Source: an uncultured Lachnospiraceae bacterium
Lineage (GTDB): Bacteria; Bacillota; Clostridia; Lachnospirales; Lachnospiraceae
Assembly: GCA_910585635.1 (NCBI GenBank)
Contig: CAJUFE010000063.1
Coordinates: 1 to 29,472 of the forward strand
Direction of reading: 5' to 3'
Length of the DNA: 29,472 nt
Shown: positions 22,141-29,472 of the stretch, in pieces
Position numbering within the stretch: the first letter of the stretch is position 1
Layout: the number at the start of each line of letters is the position of its first letter
The notes under the pieces: generated by a model
Told to the model about the DNA's origin: nothing
Seen by the model: the letters and a program-made list of their open reading frames with translations, nothing else
The model's database searches: none
Translations under genes and position numbers: made by a program

Positions 22141-22518
22141 TCACTCCTCGCTTTCTAATAACACAGACGGATTTAGGATCTCGATCGGTTTATGGCCTTT
22201 TAAATTCGTGATCGCCCGTATCCCTCTTATTGTCTTGATATTTACGATGTGTTTGAAATTCCATGATATGATACAGTCGCATTCGCTAATGATAGCGGCT
22301 CCGATATGCTGACAGTCATCATAGCTTTTCTTTGTTAATATACCCATTTCAATGATCTGCTGTGCGATATCCGCGATATTATCATCAATTTGGATCAAAG
22401 TATAGTCAATAAGTCCTAAATGATCGAAAAGCTGGCTCTGCTTTGGTTCTGAACACCCTTTTAGCTCTTCAAGAGTTACAGTGGAAAGATAAACTTCATA
22501 CTTTCCAGTGCGAAACAT
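22141..22518 (-). CDS. PIN-domain ribonuclease-like toxin, N-terminally truncated
   Basis: The 125-residue frame covers the central and C-terminal PIN fold: YLSTVTLEELKGC, SYDDCQHIGAAIISECDCI and ISWNFKHIVNIKTIRGIRAI, with the later acidic residues and the SWNFKHI motif. The first strand, with the LDTN/D-type catalytic aspartate expected in the first ~10 residues, is missing. A good promoter and GGAGGTGAT site lie upstream. However, the best-spaced ATG (22525) is out of frame and opens only nine codons. A 5' deletion or frameshift has probably removed about 30-40 residues, so activity is doubtful. Confidence 0.75.
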   Translation of the reverse strand: MFRTGKYEVYLSTVTLEELKGCSEPKQSQLFDHLGLIDYTLIQIDDNIADIAQQIIEMGILTKKSYDDCQHIGAAIISECDCIISWNFKHIVNIKTIRGIRAITNLKGHKPIEILNPSVLLESEE

Positions 22519-22560
22519 TTCCCATATCTATCACCTCCAACAAGCATCTTCATAATTAAG

Positions 22561-22588
22561 ATTATACAAAAAAAGCATATGAAAACAA
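22561..22588 (-). promoter_or_regulatory. Promoter of the PIN module
   Basis: On the minus strand TTGTTT (22583-22588) and TATAAT (22561-22566) are separated by 16 bp. The transcript would begin about 40 nt before the GGAGGTGAT ribosome site. Confidence 0.7.
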
Positions 22589-22722
22589 TGGAGAATTAAG
22601 ATATTACACGCACCACTTGGCAATATGGCAAAAGAGCTCATGGCGCAGAGCGAGATCGCCGTCATGGATAGAAGCAAATGCATTTTTGATCAGATAACAA
22701 AACGCTCGTTGCCCCGCCCCGC

Positions 22723-23664
22723 TCATAAGATGATCGGGATCGGCGCGTGGATCTGCATGGAACCTTCCGTCACCAGGCAGTCATAGGCCAGGATCCGGAC
22801 CCCGGCCTTTTTCGCCCGCTCCAGGGCATGGCCAAACTTCGGATGGGTTTCCCAGTTAGGGCGAAAGCCCACGACCCCCTTCATCTGGATCACCAGGAGG
22901 AGAAAGCAGGGGACGCCTTTCCTGGCCAGGGCCGTCAGCTCGTCTACATGTTTGACTCCCCGCTCCGTGGGCGCGTCCGGGAAAGCGGCGATGCCCTGGC
23001 GTTCTAAGGTCACCCCCTTGACCTCCATAAAGCTTGGCTCCCCGTCCAGCAAAAAAGCCAGGTCGAACCGGGAAGCGCCGCAGGCCACCTCACGCCGGAG
23101 CTGGGTGATAGCAGGCTGGCGGCAATGTGTTTTTGCGAGGGTCGTTCCAGAAGCCCTGAACAGCCCGGCGAGTCCGGCACACGGAGCGGTCTCCGGTATT
23201 GCTGGACAGGCCTTTGTGGTGCCAGACTGCGTTACCAGGCTGGTCCTTGCAGTGTCAAGGGATGCTGCCGGGCGGTCCTTTGCGTTGCCAGGCCCCACTG
23301 CCGGGCCGCAGTTTGCGGCCGCATCCCCTTCTTGGGCCATCCATCTTGCCAGCCCCCCGTTCTGCACCCACTCCCAGGCCGCCGTGTTGGGGGCCTGGGA
23401 ATCCATATTGATCAGCAGCGTCTCATCCCGCGCCCCTCCATGCTCCTTATACACTCCGATCACATCATAGCGGGTCTTCCGGCCCTTTTCTGCCGCCTCC
23501 GGATGATACTCCAGGACCAGCCGCGCCCCCGGCACCAAAAGCTCCCGGCAGCGCCCGGTATTTTTCACATGGCAGACCTCCTCCCGTCCATCGATCATCA
23601 CATGGGCGATAAAACGGTTAGGGCGGGAGAGGAAGATGCCCTGTGCGGTGTGCTGGTATTCCAT
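22723..23664 (-). CDS. sfsA: SfsA family DNA/RNA-nuclease-like protein with central insertion
   Basis: The flanks are textbook SfsA: RPNRFIAHVMIDGREEVCHV, NTGRCRELLVPGARLVLE, LLINMDSQAPN near residue 90, and later LRREVACGASRFDLAFLL, FMEVKGVTLERQGIAAFPDA, ERGVKHVDEL and VVGFRPNWETHPKFGHAL. The family has been linked to sugar-fermentation regulation and has a nuclease-like fold, but its role is uncertain. The product is 313 residues, against roughly 230-240 usual. About 75-80 extra residues (about 106-185) rich in Ala/Thr/Pro/Cys sit in a loop and come from 33-bp repeats. The start ATG has AAGGAGGT 11 nt upstream. Confidence 0.92.
   Translation of the reverse strand: MEYQHTAQGIFLSRPNRFIAHVMIDGREEVCHVKNTGRCRELLVPGARLVLEYHPEAAEKGRKTRYDVIGVYKEHGGARDETLLINMDSQAPNTAAWEWVQNGGLARWMAQEGDAAANCGPAVGPGNAKDRPAASLDTARTSLVTQSGTTKACPAIPETAPCAGLAGLFRASGTTLAKTHCRQPAITQLRREVACGASRFDLAFLLDGEPSFMEVKGVTLERQGIAAFPDAPTERGVKHVDELTALARKGVPCFLLLVIQMKGVVGFRPNWETHPKFGHALERAKKAGVRILAYDCLVTEGSMQIHAPIPIIL
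23204..23335 (-). repeat. 33-bp degenerate tandem repeats inside sfsA
   Basis: Units begin at 23204, 23237, 23270 and (partial) 23303, all 33 bp apart. They share a GGxxGGTCCTTTGCxxTGCC pattern. They fall exactly in the stretch that ordinary SfsA proteins lack. Confidence 0.85.
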
Positions 23665-23714
23665 GATAAAGCGGACCTCCTTATCTCGCGGATCGATCGC
23701 GGATACATGAGCTT

Positions 23715-23743
23715 ACTATACCTTCTTGTGGGGCAAGGGTCAA
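23715..23743 (-). promoter_or_regulatory. Promoter of sfsA
   Basis: On the minus strand TTGACC (23738-23743) and TATAGT (23715-23720) are separated by 17 bp, about 50 bp upstream of the start codon. Confidence 0.8.
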
Positions 23744-23895
23744 TCCCCTTATTTTTGTTGCGCCAGATCTTAAAGTATGCTAAACTCAACCTGGACCGAT
23801 CAAAGGAACGTGAGCGGTCGAAAGGATAACGAGTGAGCAGAAGACCACAAGAAACGAAAGATAGCAAGAGATCGTAAAGAGAAAGGAAGCAGACT

Positions 23896-25383
23896 ATGGG
23901 ATTATCCTATCAGAGCACAAGGGGCGGACAGACAGATGTCACGGCCTCCCAGGCGATCCTCCAGGGCCTGGCCGGGGACGGGGGCCTGTTCATGCCTACC
24001 CAGATCCCCAAGCTGGATATCGCCTTAGAAAAACTGGCTGAGATGACTTATCAGGAGACTGCCTACGAGGTGATGAAGCTCTTCCTCACCGACTATACAG
24101 AGGAAGAGCTGAAGAGCTGCATCGAAAACGCCTATGATAGTAAATTTGACACAGAAGAGATCGCGCCCTTGGCCAAGGCGGGCGGGGCCTACTACCTGGA
24201 GCTGTTCCACGGGAGCACGATCGCCTTTAAGGATATGGCCTTGTCCATCCTGCCCCACCTGATGACCACGGCAGCTAAGAAGAACCATGTGGACAAGGAG
24301 ATCGTCATCCTGACCGCCACCTCCGGCGATACGGGGAAGGCTGCCATGGCGGGGTTTGCCGATGTGCCGGGGACCAGGATCATCGTGTTCTACCCCAAGG
24401 ACGGGGTCAGCAAGATCCAGGAGCTGCAGATGCGGACCCAGAAGGGGGACAATACCTGCGTAGTGGCGATCCACGGGAACTTCGACGACGCCCAGACCGG
24501 CGTGAAGAAGCTTTTCGGCGATGACCGGTTCACGGCAGAGCTGGCTGCGAAAGGCTTCCAGTTCTCCTCCGCCAACTCGATCAACATCGGCCGTCTGGTC
24601 CCCCAGGTGGTCTACTATGTCTATGCCTACGCAAAGCTTTTGGCCAACGAAGAGATCCAAAAGGGGGAGACGATCAATGTGGTGGTCCCCACCGGGAATT
24701 TCGGGAACATCCTGGCCGCCTACTTCGCCAAGGAGATGGGCCTGCCGATCGGCAAGCTGATCTGTGCCTCTAATGAAAATAAAGTGCTGTACGATTTCTT
24801 TGCCACCGGCACCTACGACCGGAACCGGGAGTTCATCCTCACCAGCTCTCCCTCCATGGACATCCTGATCTCCAGCAACTTAGAGCGGCTGATCTACTTG
24901 AGCGCAGGCTGCGACGCAGAAAAGAACAAGGAGCTGATGGCCCAGCTGGCAGCGAAAGGCGCCTACACCGTCACCGAGGAGATGCGGCAAGCCATGGCGG
25001 ACATCACAGGCGGCTTCGCCAGCCAAAAGGAGGATGCCGATGAGATCCGCCGCGTCTTTAAGGACGCAGGCTATCTGATGGATACCCACACCGGCGTGGC
25101 CTCCGCCGTTTACCAGAAATATGTCAAAGAGACCGGCGACCGCACCAAGACTGTGATCGCCTCCACCGCCAGCCCCTATAAATTCTCCCACAGCGTCATG
25201 GAAGCCATCGCCGGCAGCGCGGATGGCAAGGAGGAGTTCGCCCTGATCGACGAGATGAGCGCTCTCTCCGGCCTCCCAGTCCCCGCCGCTGTAGAAGAGA
25301 TCCGCCACGCCCCCATCCGCCACAGCCGCGAGTGCGACATCCAGGCCATGGAAGCCGAGGTGCGGGATATCCTGGGGCTGTAA
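23896..25383 (+). CDS. thrC: Threonine synthase
   Basis: This PLP enzyme converts O-phosphohomoserine to threonine in the cytoplasm. The Schiff-base lysine is visible in FHGSTIAFKDMALSILPHL (about K112). The phosphate-binding SGDTGKAAM follows, then NSINIGRLVPQVVYYVYAY and VPTGNFGNILAAYFAKEMG. At 495 residues it is the long bacterial/fungal-type ThrC with the N-terminal QSTRGG motif. GAAAGGAAG precedes the ATG by 8-9 nt. The gene stands alone, with the aldolase gene 188 bp downstream behind its own promoter. Confidence 0.97.
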   Translation: MGLSYQSTRGGQTDVTASQAILQGLAGDGGLFMPTQIPKLDIALEKLAEMTYQETAYEVMKLFLTDYTEEELKSCIENAYDSKFDTEEIAPLAKAGGAYYLELFHGSTIAFKDMALSILPHLMTTAAKKNHVDKEIVILTATSGDTGKAAMAGFADVPGTRIIVFYPKDGVSKIQELQMRTQKGDNTCVVAIHGNFDDAQTGVKKLFGDDRFTAELAAKGFQFSSANSINIGRLVPQVVYYVYAYAKLLANEEIQKGETINVVVPTGNFGNILAAYFAKEMGLPIGKLICASNENKVLYDFFATGTYDRNREFILTSSPSMDILISSNLERLIYLSAGCDAEKNKELMAQLAAKGAYTVTEEMRQAMADITGGFASQKEDADEIRRVFKDAGYLMDTHTGVASAVYQKYVKETGDRTKTVIASTASPYKFSHSVMEAIAGSADGKEEFALIDEMSALSGLPVPAAVEEIRHAPIRHSRECDIQAMEAEVRDILGL

Positions 25384-25444
25384 GCCCCCTCCCGGAGCGG
25401 ACCTATGGCGACATATCTATGCTATAAGGCTCCCTGGCGTGGAG

Positions 25445-25503
25445 GTGAAAAGTAACCCCAACCCATGAAAAGTGACTCTCGGGGCGAATTTTTACTTTTA
25501 TTT
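25445..25503. mobile_element. Possible insertion-sequence end remnant
   Basis: The words GAAAAGTAAC and GAAAAGTGAC lie in direct repeat, and TTTTTACTTTTA close by is the same motif inverted. Repeated AAAAGTRA-type motifs at an element end are reminiscent of IS21-family multiple terminal repeats. No transposase is present. The motif could equally be chance A+T-rich sequence before the aldolase promoter. Confidence 0.3.
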
Positions 25504-25518
25504 TCCGCCCAGATAAGC

Positions 25519-25524
25519 TATAAT
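25519..25524 (+). promoter_or_regulatory. -10 element of the aldolase gene
   Basis: TATAAT at 25519-25524 lies 47 bp before the start. The -35 is weak. ACAGGAGG provides a strong ribosome site. Confidence 0.6.
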
Positions 25525-25571
25525 GGACCCTAAGGGACATTCAAGAAAATTCATTTACAGGAGGTAGCAAC

Positions 25572-26435
25572 ATGTTAGTTTCTGCAACAGAAATGCTCAA
25601 GAAAGCCAGAGAAGGTAAGTATGCTGTAGGCCAGTTCAACATCAACAATCTAGAGTGGACCAAGGCTGTCCTGCTGACCGCTGAGGAGATGCGCTCCCCA
25701 GTCATCTTAGGTGTATCCGAGGGCGCCGGAAAGTACATGACCGGCTTCGGCACAGTCGCGGCTATGGTCAAGGCGATGATCGAAGATCTGAAGATCACTG
25801 TCCCGGTGGCGCTCCACTTAGACCACGGCTCCTATGAGGGCTGCTATAAGTGTATCAAGGCTGGCTTCTCCTCCATCATGTTCGACGGCTCCCATTATCC
25901 GATCGCGGAGAACGTAGAGAAGACCACCGAGCTGGTCCATGCAGCCCATCAGTTAGGCTTATCCATCGAGGCAGAGGTGGGGTCCATCGGCGGCGAGGAA
26001 GACGGCGTTGTGGGTATGGGCGAGTGCGCAGATCCTGACGAGTGCAAGCAGATCGCGGATCTTGGCGTGGACATGCTGGCAGCAGGCATCGGGAACATCC
26101 ATGGCAAATATCCGGCAAACTGGGCAGGCTTAAGCTTCGAGACCCTGGCTGCGGTCAATGAGAAGGTGGGCGAGATGCCCTTAGTGCTCCATGGCGGTAC
26201 CGGGATCCCGGCCGACATGATCAAGAAGGCCATCAGCCTTGGCGTAGCGAAGATCAACGTGAACACCGAGTGCCAGCTCTCCTTCGCGGCAGCTACCCGC
26301 GAGTACATCGAGGCCGGCAAGGATCAGCAGGGCAAGGGCTTTGATCCAAGGAAATTATTAGCTCCCGGCGCAGAGGCCATCAAGGCTACGGTCCGCGAGA
26401 AGATCGAGCTGTTCGGCTCCGCGAACAAGGCCTGA
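25572..26435 (+). CDS. fba: Class II fructose-1,6-bisphosphate aldolase
   Basis: This zinc enzyme of glycolysis and gluconeogenesis cleaves fructose-1,6-bisphosphate. Visible motifs are ALHLDHGSYEGCYKCIKAGF, with the active-site Asp and first Zn His, SSIMFDGSHYPIAENVEKT, the metal-binding His in GIGNIHGKY, VLHGGTGIPADMIKKAI (third His) and KINVNTECQLSFAAA. At 287 residues it has the normal short class IIB length. GGAGGTAGCAAC before the ATG fixes the start. It is followed by about 150 bp and then an intrinsic terminator. Codon use is strongly biased, as expected for a highly expressed gene. Confidence 0.98.
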   Translation: MLVSATEMLKKAREGKYAVGQFNINNLEWTKAVLLTAEEMRSPVILGVSEGAGKYMTGFGTVAAMVKAMIEDLKITVPVALHLDHGSYEGCYKCIKAGFSSIMFDGSHYPIAENVEKTTELVHAAHQLGLSIEAEVGSIGGEEDGVVGMGECADPDECKQIADLGVDMLAAGIGNIHGKYPANWAGLSFETLAAVNEKVGEMPLVLHGGTGIPADMIKKAISLGVAKINVNTECQLSFAAATREYIEAGKDQQGKGFDPRKLLAPGAEAIKATVREKIELFGSANKA

Positions 26436-26590
26436 CCTTAAGCTGTGGGCTTACGGCTGCCCGGATCGTCCGGAGGGTGCGCAGTGATAGCCCAGGGCAT
26501 CTGGACCGCTGCACGTAAGAGGCCGATGAAAAAAAGATAAAAAAACACTTGCATTTTCGCAGGAAATGGTTTATCTTAGTTACGAACGAG

Positions 26591-26621
26591 GGCGTTCTCT
26601 TCATCAAGAGAGCGCCTTTTT
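26591..26621 (+). terminator. Terminator downstream of the aldolase gene
   Basis: GGCGTTCTCT pairs with AGAGAGCGCC, with one G-U pair, around TCATCA. A run of five T residues follows. Confidence 0.88.
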
Positions 26622-26703
26622 CTATGCATCAGTATGCATGTGATGGTCCAGGTGAGCTGGGCGGCCGCCGAACATGAGCATGATGAGAGAGGATGGAAGA
26701 TCT

Positions 26704-28821
26704 ATGGGCGAGACAGTAAATGTAGCCGAGATATTCGGCAAAAGTGTGTTTAATGATGCGGTCATGAGAGAGCGCCTGCCAAAGAGCGTTTACAAGCGAT
26801 TGAAAAAGACGATCGTGGAGGGCAAGGAGCTGGATCCCAGTATCGCAGATTCCGTGGCACAGGCCATGAAGGAATGGGCGGTAGAAAGAGGAGCTACCCA
26901 CTATACCCATTGGTTCCAGCCACTGACCGGCGTGACAGCGGAAAAGCATGATTCCTTTATCTCGGCGCCGGATGCCAGCGGCAAGGTGATGCTGGAGTTT
27001 TCCGGAAAAGAATTGGTAAAAGGAGAGCCGGATGCCTCTTCCTTCCCGTCAGGAGGCCTGCGGGCCACCTTTGAGGCCAGAGGCTATACGGCATGGGACT
27101 GCACCTCCCCCGCGTTCTTAAAGGAGGATGCCGCCGGGGTGACCTTATGTATCCCCACCGCCTTCTGTTCCTACACCGGCGAGGCGCTGGACAAAAAGAC
27201 CCCGCTGCTGCGTTCCATGCAGGCGATCGACCAGCAGGCGCTGCGGATCCTGCGGCTTTTTGGGAACACCACCTCTAAGAAGGTGACCCCCTCCGTAGGC
27301 CCGGAGCAGGAGTATTTCCTGGTGGACCGGGAGAAGTACCTGCAGCGCAAGGATCTGATCTATACCGGCCGTACCCTGTTCGGCGCCATGCCGCCCAAGG
27401 GACAGGAGATGGACGATCATTACTTCGGCACGATCCGGGAGCGGATCGGCGCGTATATGAACGAGGTCAATAAGGAGCTTTGGAAGCTGGGCGTCTCCGC
27501 CAAGACCCAGCACAACGAGGTGGCCCCGGCCCAGCACGAGCTGGCCCCGATCTACTCCGAGGCGAACCTGGCCGTGGACCACAACCAGATGGTGATGGAG
27601 ACCTTAAAGAAGGTAGCCGGACGCCATGGCCTCACCTGCCTGCTCCATGAGAAGCCCTTCGCCGGGGTCAATGGCTCCGGCAAACATAACAACTGGTCCA
27701 TCACCACCGATGACGGCATCAATATGCTGAACCCGGGGGAGACCCCCCATGAGAACATCCAGTTCCTGCTGGTGCTGGCCTGTATCTTAAAGGCGGTGGA
27801 CGTACATGCAGACCTATTGCGGCAGTCGGCGGCAGATGTGGGCAACGACCATCGGCTGGGCGCTAATGAAGCGCCGCCGGCGATCATCTCGATCTTCTTG
27901 GGCGAGCAGCTGGAGGATGTGATCGACCAGCTCTGCAGCACAGGAGAGGCTACCCATTCCAAGCAGGGCGGCAAACTGATGACCGGCGTGGCCACTCTCC
28001 CGGATCTGGATAAGGATGCCACCGACCGGAACAGGACCTCCCCCTTTGCCTTTACCGGCAATAAGTTCGAATTCCGTATGGTAGGGTCCGCGGATTCCAT
28101 CTCCTCGCCCAATGTGGTGCTGAACACGATCGTGGCGGAGGCCTTCAAGGAAGCCGCCGACCAGCTGGAGAAGGCAGAGGATTTCGAGCTGGCGGTCCAT
28201 GATATGATCAAGGATATGCTGGCCGCCCACAAGCGGATCATCTTTAACGGCAACGGCTATTCCGACGAATGGGTAGAGGAAGCCGCCAAGAGAGGCCTCC
28301 CCAACATCCGTTCCATGGTGGATTCGATCCCGGCGCTGACCACGGAAAAGGCGGTGAAGCTGTTCGAGGGCTTCAATGTCTTTACCAGAGCCGAGCTTGA
28401 ATCCCGCGCAGAGATCGAGTATGAGACCTACGCTAAGGTGATCAACATCGAGGCGAAGACCATGATCGATATGGCAGGCAAGCAGTTCATCCCGGCGGTG
28501 ATCAAGTACACCACCCAGCTGGCCCAGTCCATCAACGCGGTGGCCGCCGCATGCCCGACGGCAGACTTTAGCGTACAGACCGAGCTGCTGACCGAGAGCT
28601 CCGACCTGCTCAGCGAGACCAGGGTAGCCCTGGCCGCCCTGGTGGAGATCGATGAAAAGGCCCGCCAGATGGAAGAAGGCCGCGTCCAGGCCGTGTTCTA
28701 CCACGATCAGGTGGTGCCGGCTATGGAAGCCTTGCGGGCGCCGATCGATAAGCTGGAGATGATCGTAGATAAAGAGCTGTGGCCCATGCCCAGCTATGGG
28801 GATCTGATCTTTGAAGTGTAA
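26704..28821 (+). CDS. glnN: Type III glutamine synthetase
   Basis: This ATP-dependent enzyme makes glutamine from glutamate and ammonium and works as a large homo-oligomer. GSIII hallmarks are VAEIFGKSVFNDAVMRERLP, THYTHWFQPLTG, SVGPEQEYFLVDR, NEVAPAQHELAPIYSEANL, HEKPFAGVNGSGKHNNWS and NRTSPFAFTGNKFEFRMVGS. At about 705 residues the length is normal for the type and far above GSI. The ATG at 26704 (MGETVNVAEIFG) matches the usual N-terminus and is preceded by GGAAG. ATG codons at 26674 and 26680 are possible alternatives with weaker context. It lies between two terminators, so it is probably transcribed alone. Confidence 0.96.
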   Translation: MGETVNVAEIFGKSVFNDAVMRERLPKSVYKRLKKTIVEGKELDPSIADSVAQAMKEWAVERGATHYTHWFQPLTGVTAEKHDSFISAPDASGKVMLEFSGKELVKGEPDASSFPSGGLRATFEARGYTAWDCTSPAFLKEDAAGVTLCIPTAFCSYTGEALDKKTPLLRSMQAIDQQALRILRLFGNTTSKKVTPSVGPEQEYFLVDREKYLQRKDLIYTGRTLFGAMPPKGQEMDDHYFGTIRERIGAYMNEVNKELWKLGVSAKTQHNEVAPAQHELAPIYSEANLAVDHNQMVMETLKKVAGRHGLTCLLHEKPFAGVNGSGKHNNWSITTDDGINMLNPGETPHENIQFLLVLACILKAVDVHADLLRQSAADVGNDHRLGANEAPPAIISIFLGEQLEDVIDQLCSTGEATHSKQGGKLMTGVATLPDLDKDATDRNRTSPFAFTGNKFEFRMVGSADSISSPNVVLNTIVAEAFKEAADQLEKAEDFELAVHDMIKDMLAAHKRIIFNGNGYSDEWVEEAAKRGLPNIRSMVDSIPALTTEKAVKLFEGFNVFTRAELESRAEIEYETYAKVINIEAKTMIDMAGKQFIPAVIKYTTQLAQSINAVAAACPTADFSVQTELLTESSDLLSETRVALAALVEIDEKARQMEEGRVQAVFYHDQVVPAMEALRAPIDKLEMIVDKELWPMPSYGDLIFEV

Positions 28822-28837
28822 ACGATATAGAACGACA

Positions 28838-28877
28838 AAAAGATACCGGCGCAGGTCAGACTGTGCCGGTATCTTTT
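28838..28877. terminator. Bidirectional terminator between glnN and ridA
   Basis: AAAAGATACCGGC (28838-28850) pairs perfectly with GCCGGTATCTTTT (28865-28877) around a 14-nt loop. A-runs and T-runs on the two sides allow it to serve both converging genes. Confidence 0.92.
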
Positions 28878-28884
28878 ATACAGA

Positions 28885-29265
28885 TCATCCTATGCAGGCC
28901 ACCGCCTCGATCTCCACCAGCGCGTCCTTAGGCAGGCGAGCCACCTCCACAGCCGCTCTGGCCGGATAGTCCTTCTCAAAGAACTCCCCATACACCGCGT
29001 TCATATCGGCGAACATCTCCATATCCTTTAAGAAGACCCCCACCCGGATCACCTGGCTCATGTCCAGCCCCTCACTGGCTAAGATATTCTTGATATTGGT
29101 CAGGGACTGACGGGTCTGGGACTTGATATCATCCCCCGCGAAAGCCCCCGTAGCCGGATCGATCGGCAGCTGCCCGGAGACAAACACCATGTTCCCCGCC
29201 TGCACCGCCTGCGAGTAAGGCCCGATCGCCCCTGGCGCCTTATCTGTTGCAAATACCTTCTTCAT
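28885..29265 (-). CDS. ridA: RidA family reactive intermediate deaminase
   Basis: This enzyme of the YjgF/YER057c/UK114 family hydrolyses reactive enamine/imine intermediates released by PLP enzymes such as threonine dehydratase. The 126-residue protein has IGPYSQAVQAGNMVFVSGQL, GVFLKDMEMFADMNAVY and the active-site arginine in YPARAAVEVARLPKDALVEIEAVA. Length and motifs are complete. AGGAGG lies 8 nt before the ATG. The terminator shared with glnN directly follows the stop codon. Confidence 0.97.
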   Translation of the reverse strand: MKKVFATDKAPGAIGPYSQAVQAGNMVFVSGQLPIDPATGAFAGDDIKSQTRQSLTNIKNILASEGLDMSQVIRVGVFLKDMEMFADMNAVYGEFFEKDYPARAAVEVARLPKDALVEIEAVACIG

Positions 29266-29286
29266 CGTTCATACCTCCTGTTGTGT

Positions 29287-29315
29287 ATTTTATGACCTTG
29301 TCCGCTGCCAGGCAA
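29287..29315 (-). promoter_or_regulatory. Promoter of ridA
   Basis: On the minus strand TTGCCT (29310-29315) and TAAAAT (29287-29292) are separated by 17 bp, about 20 bp before the ribosome binding region. Nothing else is recognised from 29316 to the end of the window. Confidence 0.7.
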
Positions 29316-29472
29316 GATCGCCTGTACAGTTCTTGTGGCCTGTAGTCCCTCCATTGTATCGGATAACGGAGCAGATAGCAAGCGAAATATCAAAAGATCA
29401 GCCGACAGTGAAATATCAAGTGTAACAGTTCAGACACCCCCTAAAAAATATGACGAAATTTTAGAGGCATAC

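Noticed and set aside
22628..22780. Short plus-strand frame beginning MAKELMAQSEIAVMDR
   Set aside because: It has no ribosome site and no promoter, and it runs into the antisense of sfsA. It could be a gene fragment but cannot be supported.
23755..23781. thrC promoter (TTGTTG and TATGCT)
   Set aside because: The spacing is only 15 bp and the -10 is poor, so I did not list it as a feature.

Overview
The window looks like chromosome of a GC-rich member of the Clostridia, most likely a Lachnospiraceae-type gut anaerobe. This rests on AGGAGG-type ribosome binding sites, sigma-A-like promoters, a type III glutamine synthetase, a class II aldolase, a VanRS-like two-component system, SPFH and zinc-ribbon envelope proteins, and several small toxin-antitoxin-like modules. 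The assignment comes from gene content only. Two stretches, about 16.1-17.9 kb and 21.8-22.7 kb, are visibly richer in A+T and hold accessory genes.

Layout. 1-650: non-coding DNA with large inverted repeats and a short tandem repeat, then a promoter. 664-7030: a tightly packed operon of response regulator, sensor kinase, large exported membrane protein, ABC ATPase and ABC-2 permease, whose reading frames mostly overlap. 7107-7724: an extraordinary Cys/Gly/Asn-rich protein. 7830-8829: endonuclease IV (nfo) behind a structured leader. 8935-12714: three genes that look like one membrane assembly (Tim44-like zinc-ribbon, SPFH and TFIIB-type zinc-ribbon membrane proteins). 12747-14903 (minus): a FeoB-like transporter with an eroded GTPase domain and two repeat insertions. 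15023-15622 (minus): a repeat-bearing lipoprotein. 15819-18889: accessory island with an unknown small protein, a hicA relic, a membrane protein facing an XRE regulator across duplicated promoters, a secreted wall-binding protein, and a DUF1902/HicA pair. 19005-19078: tRNA-Val(CAC), minus strand. 19223-21595: a Suv3-like RNA helicase, overlapping tail-to-tail with a FeoA-like gene. 21956-22518: a PIN toxin-like module that appears 5' truncated. 22723-29265: sfsA (with an insertion), thrC, fba, glutamine synthetase III and ridA.

The most unusual property is one that runs across genes. At least nine coding regions carry tandem repeats whose period is a multiple of three (21, 33, 33-36, 36, 42, 45, 54 and 96 bp), including in proteins that normally have none, such as SfsA and the FeoB-like transporter. 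Together with two non-coding tandem arrays, this suggests a genome-level process that seeds and expands in-frame minisatellites in surface loops, linkers and tails. Other points of interest are the degenerate FeoB, a terminator-like hairpin inside its coding region, the nfo leader RNA with duplicated promoter/dyad units, and the twin promoters upstream of the 17.3-kb membrane gene.
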